In this document: in pieces, positions 9,901 through 11,008 of the stretch | How positions within the stretch are numbered: position 1 is the stretch's first letter | How the letters are laid out: each line of letters starts with the position of its first letter | From: Euperipatoides rowelli | Taxonomy: Eukaryota > Onychophora > Udeonychophora > Euonychophora > Peripatopsidae | Strand: one strand, 5' to 3' | Assembly (NCBI GenBank): GCA_003024985.2 | Contig: PXIH01S0011185.1 | Length of the DNA stretch: 11,008 nt | Translations under genes and position numbers: made by a program | The notes under the pieces: model-generated | Told to the model about the DNA's origin: nothing | Database searches by the model: none | The model's input: the letters and a program-made list of their open reading frames with translations, nothing else

Positions 9901-10123
9901 AATCTAGTTTTTAAAAGTTTTATTTTTTTTATCAGCATATTTTCTTTTTGTGTGTGTATATTTTCTTCTGTTTTTTTTTTAATTCCAATTAAATTTGTTG
10001 ATTTTATTTTTGCAGATAACTTTAGGTCGGACATTAAGAGCTCTAATCGTCCTTCGTAGCTTAATCATTGAGTGGGTTGTTGTCAAAGCTTTTAATGAAC
10101 ATTTACACTTAGAAGATGGCAAG
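784..10123 (+). CDS. MED27: Mediator complex subunit 27, exons 1-5 (3' end beyond window)
   Basis: MED27 is a subunit of the metazoan Mediator tail (upper tail, with MED28, MED29 and MED30), the nuclear coactivator linking activators to RNA polymerase II. The coding parts are 784-974, 6097-6250, 9448-9584, 9684-9777 and 10016-10123: 684 nt, 228 codons, in frame throughout with junction phases 2, 0, 2, 0 and 0 at the open right end. Similarity to human MED27 (recalled, not searched) runs the whole length. An N-terminal helix contains LRSSVGQVF; GLLSQDPVLDKTSLY and QSYKW follow; then LKRS and a basic KRMRKM stretch; then MDRLFPDM with RPMGNSA; and finally LGRTLRALIVLRSL ending in EDGK. The human protein has about 227 residues up to the same EDGK, so no exon is missing so far. 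The start at 784 has A at -3 and G at +4. The C-terminal Cys-rich part expected of the family is not in this window. Confidence 0.95.
995..1036 (+). repeat. 42-bp direct repeat, right copy
   Basis: Second copy of the repeat at 614-655, located 20 bp inside intron 1. The sequence that follows (ACAGTCGCCTC at about 1041-1051) loosely resembles the palindrome's right arm (ACAGTACTAGCGCCCTC). This copy may therefore be a decayed member of the same repeat family that lost most of the palindrome. Confidence 0.88.
1134..1154. repeat. short hairpin
   Basis: TTACACATG and CATGTGTAA are exact reverse complements around a 3-base loop. It lies in the 3' end region of the minus-strand LINE relic, where 3' stem-loops recognised by the element's reverse transcriptase are known for some LINE families. 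Confidence 0.6.
1646..1653. repeat. 8-bp target-site duplication, left
   Basis: TGAAATGT abuts the left end of the hAT-like element and is repeated exactly at 4180-4187. Confidence 0.65.
1654..4179. mobile_element. hAT-like DNA transposon, non-autonomous or decayed
   Basis: Inverted terminal repeats 1658-1686 and 4147-4175 match at 28 of 29 bases (AGACTCCGTTAG, then TGCCCACCACTATTTT). The exact 8-bp direct repeat TGAAATGT flanks the element at 1646-1653 and 4180-4187; 8-bp target duplications are typical of hAT transposons. The insertion splits the LINE relic: LINE C-terminal sequence stops on one side and its upstream part resumes on the other. No transposase is recognisable in 2.5 kb; the interior is A+T-rich with no frame longer than about 70 codons. 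The outermost four bases of the two ends differ (GGTT versus GAGC as read inward), so the exact ends carry some uncertainty. Confidence 0.7.
3369..3660. repeat. diverged tandem duplication, two units of about 145 bp
   Basis: Unit 1 (3369-3512) and unit 2 (3517-3660) share TCATTTGATTATCA, AGGGTTGGAT, TTTAGTGTATTTTACA and ACTGATATT blocks at an offset of 148-149 bp, with moderate divergence elsewhere. A tail-only third unit (ATTGAATAAA, about 3333-3368) may precede them. The array is inside the hAT-like element; subterminal or internal tandem repeats are common in non-autonomous DNA transposons. Confidence 0.75.
4180..4187. repeat. 8-bp target-site duplication, right
   Basis: TGAAATGT abuts the right end of the hAT-like element and equals 1646-1653. 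Removing the element and one copy brings the two parts of the LINE relic together at the expected spacing (about 70 residues between the KDLG-like motif and the LEKVQRR-like motif). Confidence 0.65.
4685..5362. mobile_element. probable secondary insertion inside the LINE relic
   Basis: LINE motif A ends near 5400 and motif B begins near 4680, far further apart than reverse transcriptases allow. A 7-bp direct repeat AACATTA occurs at 4678-4684 and 5363-5369. Collapsing it gives an open junction on the minus strand reading LLHNVEVNNAY. No terminal inverted repeat or poly(A) tail is seen, so the class of the inserted block is unknown. The repeat is short and A+T-rich and may be coincidental. Confidence 0.4.
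5035..5122. other. exon-like / coding-like island in intron 1, unassigned
   Basis: Within the secondary insertion, this 88-bp island has higher G+C than its surroundings. On the + strand it is framed by a poly-T tract plus TCAG acceptor and a CTAG|GTAATA donor. Inclusion in MED27 mRNA would bring an in-frame stop, so it is at most a poison exon. On the minus strand the same bases read HFHKDLWLSLNQDLMYLSQI, which resembles the KDLGV segment of LINE proteins. The second reading fits the context better. Confidence 0.3.
5903..5925. repeat. 23-bp perfect palindrome
   Basis: TACCAATCATT and AATGATTGGTA flank a single T at 5914. It sits within the 5'-most recognisable part of the LINE relic. No function can be assigned. 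Confidence 0.7.
6097..6250 (+). CDS. MED27: MED27 coding exon 2
   Basis: The acceptor TTATAG precedes 6097 and the donor AAG|GTAATT follows 6250. After the one base that completes the split Ser codon, 51 codons follow without a stop. They contain the most recognisable block of the family, NSGLLSQDPVLDKTSLY followed by QQLLQSYKWADK (human: SGLLSLDPVQDKTPLY, then SQLLQAYKW). The exon ends on a codon boundary (phase 0). Confidence 0.96.
6251..7239. other. intron 2, first part: A+T-rich, no gene seen
   Basis: The stretch contains poly-A runs near 6561-6597 and 6692-6700 and long A/T tracts near 7125-7145 and 7217-7228. A 12-bp inverted pair CTGGAGAAAATG occurs at 6541-6552 and 6789-6800 (reverse complement), with no target duplication. 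A tRNA-like A-box string can be read on the minus strand near 7000-7030 without a B box. Nothing here supports a gene. Confidence 0.5.
7240..7800 (+). mobile_element. second LINE relic, ORF2 C-terminus, plus strand
   Basis: Broken plus-strand frames give IFLNLY and, in the same frame, YSIISISSWG then TLANNSIKDK (about 7330-7382). LTRQMCRKYSYHLSAS follows (about 7661-7708), then a possible SLRLMKILVK end (about 7765-7800). Non-LTR retrotransposon C-termini typically show LYxSLVxPxLxYxIxxWG, a leucine-rich QKRIIRII helix, NTRxxxxYxLP and a final SxxxFKxxLK in that order. The similarity is weaker than for the minus-strand relic, so this call is tentative. It lies inside intron 2, in the same orientation as MED27. 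Confidence 0.45.
7801..9447. other. intron 2, second part: A+T-rich, no gene seen
   Basis: This part holds several short hairpins (7992-8020, 8404-8426, 8962-8988) and poly-T runs near 8611-8621 and 8659-8669. An open but unrecognised plus-strand frame runs about 8130-8298. The stretch 8820-8885, with CAAATAAACC and AATAATAATAAAA, has the look of a retroposon 3' tail, but no coding part is recognisable upstream. None of the short open frames resembles a known protein. Confidence 0.5.
7992..8020. repeat. hairpin, 12-bp stem
   Basis: ATGATGTAACAA and TTGTTACATCAT are exact reverse complements with a 5-base loop, followed by a T-run. It is a strong local stem in intron 2 with no assigned role. 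Confidence 0.65.
9448..9584 (+). CDS. MED27: MED27 coding exon 3
   Basis: The acceptor is AATTTAG before 9448 and the donor is CA|GTAAGG after 9584. The exon gives 45 codons plus two bases in phase 2. The product begins FREYATHVYSILSANNLKRS and continues into a Ser-rich, basic linker (MKRMRKMAHSSHASS), like the Ser- and basic-rich linker after LKRS in human MED27. This is the least conserved part of the protein. Reading past the donor meets TAA at once, which confirms the exon end. Confidence 0.92.
9684..9777 (+). CDS. MED27: MED27 coding exon 4
   Basis: The acceptor is ATTAG before 9684. Its first base completes a Gln codon with CA from exon 3, and 31 codons follow to the donor CAG|GTAAAC after 9777 (phase 0). 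Motifs VDGLTSSMDRLFPDM and RPMGNSAVLQ match human VDDVISRIDRMFPEM and RPNGTSAMLL. The alternative acceptor AACAG five bases downstream would give a TGA on joining, so it is not the coding one. Intron 3 is only 99 bp (9585-9683), in contrast to introns 1 and 2. Confidence 0.94.
10016..10123 (+). CDS. MED27: MED27 coding exon 5 (last in window)
   Basis: The acceptor is a long pyrimidine tract ending TTTTTGCAG before 10016; the donor is AAG|GTAAAA after 10123. Exactly 36 codons in phase 0 encode ITLGRTLRALIVLRSL, then VVVKAFNEHLHLEDGK. The human counterpart has the same number of residues between the same points (VTLGKVL to EDGK). The following family segment, which starts LDIWSKS in human, is not present before 11008, so exon 6 lies outside the window. 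Confidence 0.95.
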
Positions 10124-10493
10124 GTAAAATGAATTTTCTTTAAATAATTTGATGATATTTATGATAGTTTAGTAATATTTGTAGGCTATATGTTTTTTTT
10201 TTATGATTATTATATATTAAATCATTATACTTATATTTATCATTTCAATGCAATAATTAATATCATTTGTCTTAACAATTTCATTAAATATGATGCAAAA
10301 TTAATGCTCTCTTTTCATCAAAAGCAGTCAACTTTATTTGTTCACCCACTCCCTTTCATATAAAAAATTTTAAATGAGTCTGAATGTAAATTATTTACTT
10401 TTCAAATGAGACTAAGATAAAGATAATTCGATAATATTTGTATTTTCTACAACTATTTTTATAATTAAATCTGAAATTTCATTAGATTACTGG
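10124..10493. other. start of intron 5, no gene seen
   Basis: The donor GTAAAATG is followed by plain A+T-rich sequence with a T-run at 10193-10202 and no motif that I can assign. The base composition changes abruptly at about 10494, where the LTR-like segment begins. Confidence 0.5.
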
Positions 10494-10700
10494 TGTTATG
10501 TACTAAATCTGTATGTAATGGGGTGATGTAATTGTGATATCGCGAGAGGGTAACGGGAACGAGAGTGGTATGGATTAGCAGACGACTAACTTGCCAGCAG
10601 GCAGCCATGTACTATATCTGAGATAATAAAGTAATATTATTTTCCTGGATGTCTCAGCTCTCCATGAGTGTTGAATCTAAACACACAACAGGACACAACA
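10494..10700 (+). mobile_element. candidate 5' LTR of an LTR retrotransposon
   Basis: The segment begins TGTTATGT and ends ACACAACA, giving TG...CA termini with a 7-of-8 inverted repeat. AATAAA lies inside at 10625-10630. Directly after a single T comes TGGCGACC (10702-10709), positioned as a primer-binding site. It is richer in G+C and CpG than the intron around it (for example ATCGCGAGAGGG). At 207 bp it is short but within the range of Ty3/Gypsy- or Copia-type LTRs. The flanks do not match as a target duplication (ACTGG before, TTGGC after), so a 5' LTR of a longer element fits better than a solo LTR. The second LTR is not in the window. Confidence 0.65.
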
Positions 10701-10701
10701 T

Positions 10702-10714
10702 TGGCGACCTTGCC
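10702..10714 (+). other. primer-binding-site-like sequence
   Basis: TGGCGACCTTGCC immediately follows the LTR. TGG is complementary to the CCA end of a tRNA, and the position, one base after the LTR's CA end, is canonical. The cognate tRNA was not determined. Confidence 0.55.
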
Positions 10715-11008
10715 TTTTGAAATGGGAAAAGAGGTTAGTAAACAAAAATAAACAAAAATTTAGTTTTGAAAATATACGAACGAACCCTGGCCATCACCAT
10801 ATTTTAAAATATTTTAAAAAAATGAACAAAATGTTTTTAAAAAAAAAAAAAAGCCAGAACTAAAAAAAAAGAAACTCTCGTCAAAATCAAAACAAAACAA
10901 AGAAAAATAAAGTTTAACCTCTTAAAAGATTAAGCCGTATATATGCGCCCAATATGTTTATTTGCTTAACAGCTTTCGGCGTATATATACGAATATCATG
11001 TGGTTTTT
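10715..11008 (+). mobile_element. internal leader of the LTR element, to window edge
   Basis: Past the primer-binding site the sequence is an A-rich leader with no long open frame; ATGGGAAAAGAG at 10722 opens only a few codons. GAG|GTTAGT near 10732-10737 looks like a splice donor. A long A-run lies near 10839-10852. Imperfect inverted copies 10936-10949 and 10978-10991 (13 of 14, CGTATATATGCGCC / GGCGTATATATACG) could fold into a stem-loop. The coding region, if any, is beyond 11008. Confidence 0.45.

Noticed and set aside
9849-10034. Minus-strand open frame of 61 codons
   Set aside because: Lys/Leu-rich antisense of the intron 4 pyrimidine tract, overlapping MED27 exon 5.
10494-10700. Solo LTR
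   Set aside because: The 5 bp on either side do not match as a duplication, and a primer-binding-site-like sequence follows directly, which a solo LTR would lack.

Overview
The window is metazoan nuclear DNA, strongly A+T-rich, with many homopolymer A/T tracts, GT-AG introns and several decayed transposable elements. It carries one recognisable gene on the + strand: the first five coding exons of the Mediator tail subunit MED27. These encode 228 codons, about three quarters of the protein. The last part, about 84 residues in the human protein, lies beyond the right edge. Scattered motifs such as TAGGCCTA, TACGGTA and TACCGGTA recall marine invertebrates (echinoderm or other invertebrate deuterostome, possibly mollusc). 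That placement is only an impression; the sequence does not fix the species.

Layout. Positions 1-540 hold no recognised gene; a short splice-acceptor-plus-stop-plus-AATAAA arrangement at 485-539 could be the last exon of an upstream gene. Two essentially perfect palindromes (541-607 and 651-740) follow. A 42-bp direct repeat (614-655 and 995-1036) brackets the second palindrome and exon 1 (784-974). Intron 1 (975-6096) is largely a nest of mobile-element remains. A minus-strand non-LTR retrotransposon (LINE) ORF2 relic runs from about 5950 down to 4180 and resumes from about 1653 down to 1090. It is split by a 2.5-kb element (1654-4179) with 29-bp inverted repeats and an 8-bp target-site duplication, the signature of an hAT-type DNA transposon. 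A second foreign block (about 4685-5362) probably interrupts the same LINE. Exon 2 is at 6097-6250. Intron 2 (6251-9447) contains a second, plus-strand LINE relic (about 7240-7800) and otherwise anonymous A+T-rich DNA. Exons 3, 4 and 5 are tightly grouped (9448-9584, 9684-9777, 10016-10123). Intron 5 runs off the window and contains a candidate 5' LTR (10494-10700) followed by a primer-binding-site-like sequence, in the same orientation as MED27.

Reading as a system: this is one conserved housekeeping transcription gene whose long introns have accumulated nested insertions, so relative ages can be read from the nesting (LINE first, hAT-like element second). The least explained structure is the palindrome/direct-repeat cassette around the first exon and presumed promoter. 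I found no operon, CRISPR array, tRNA or rRNA gene.
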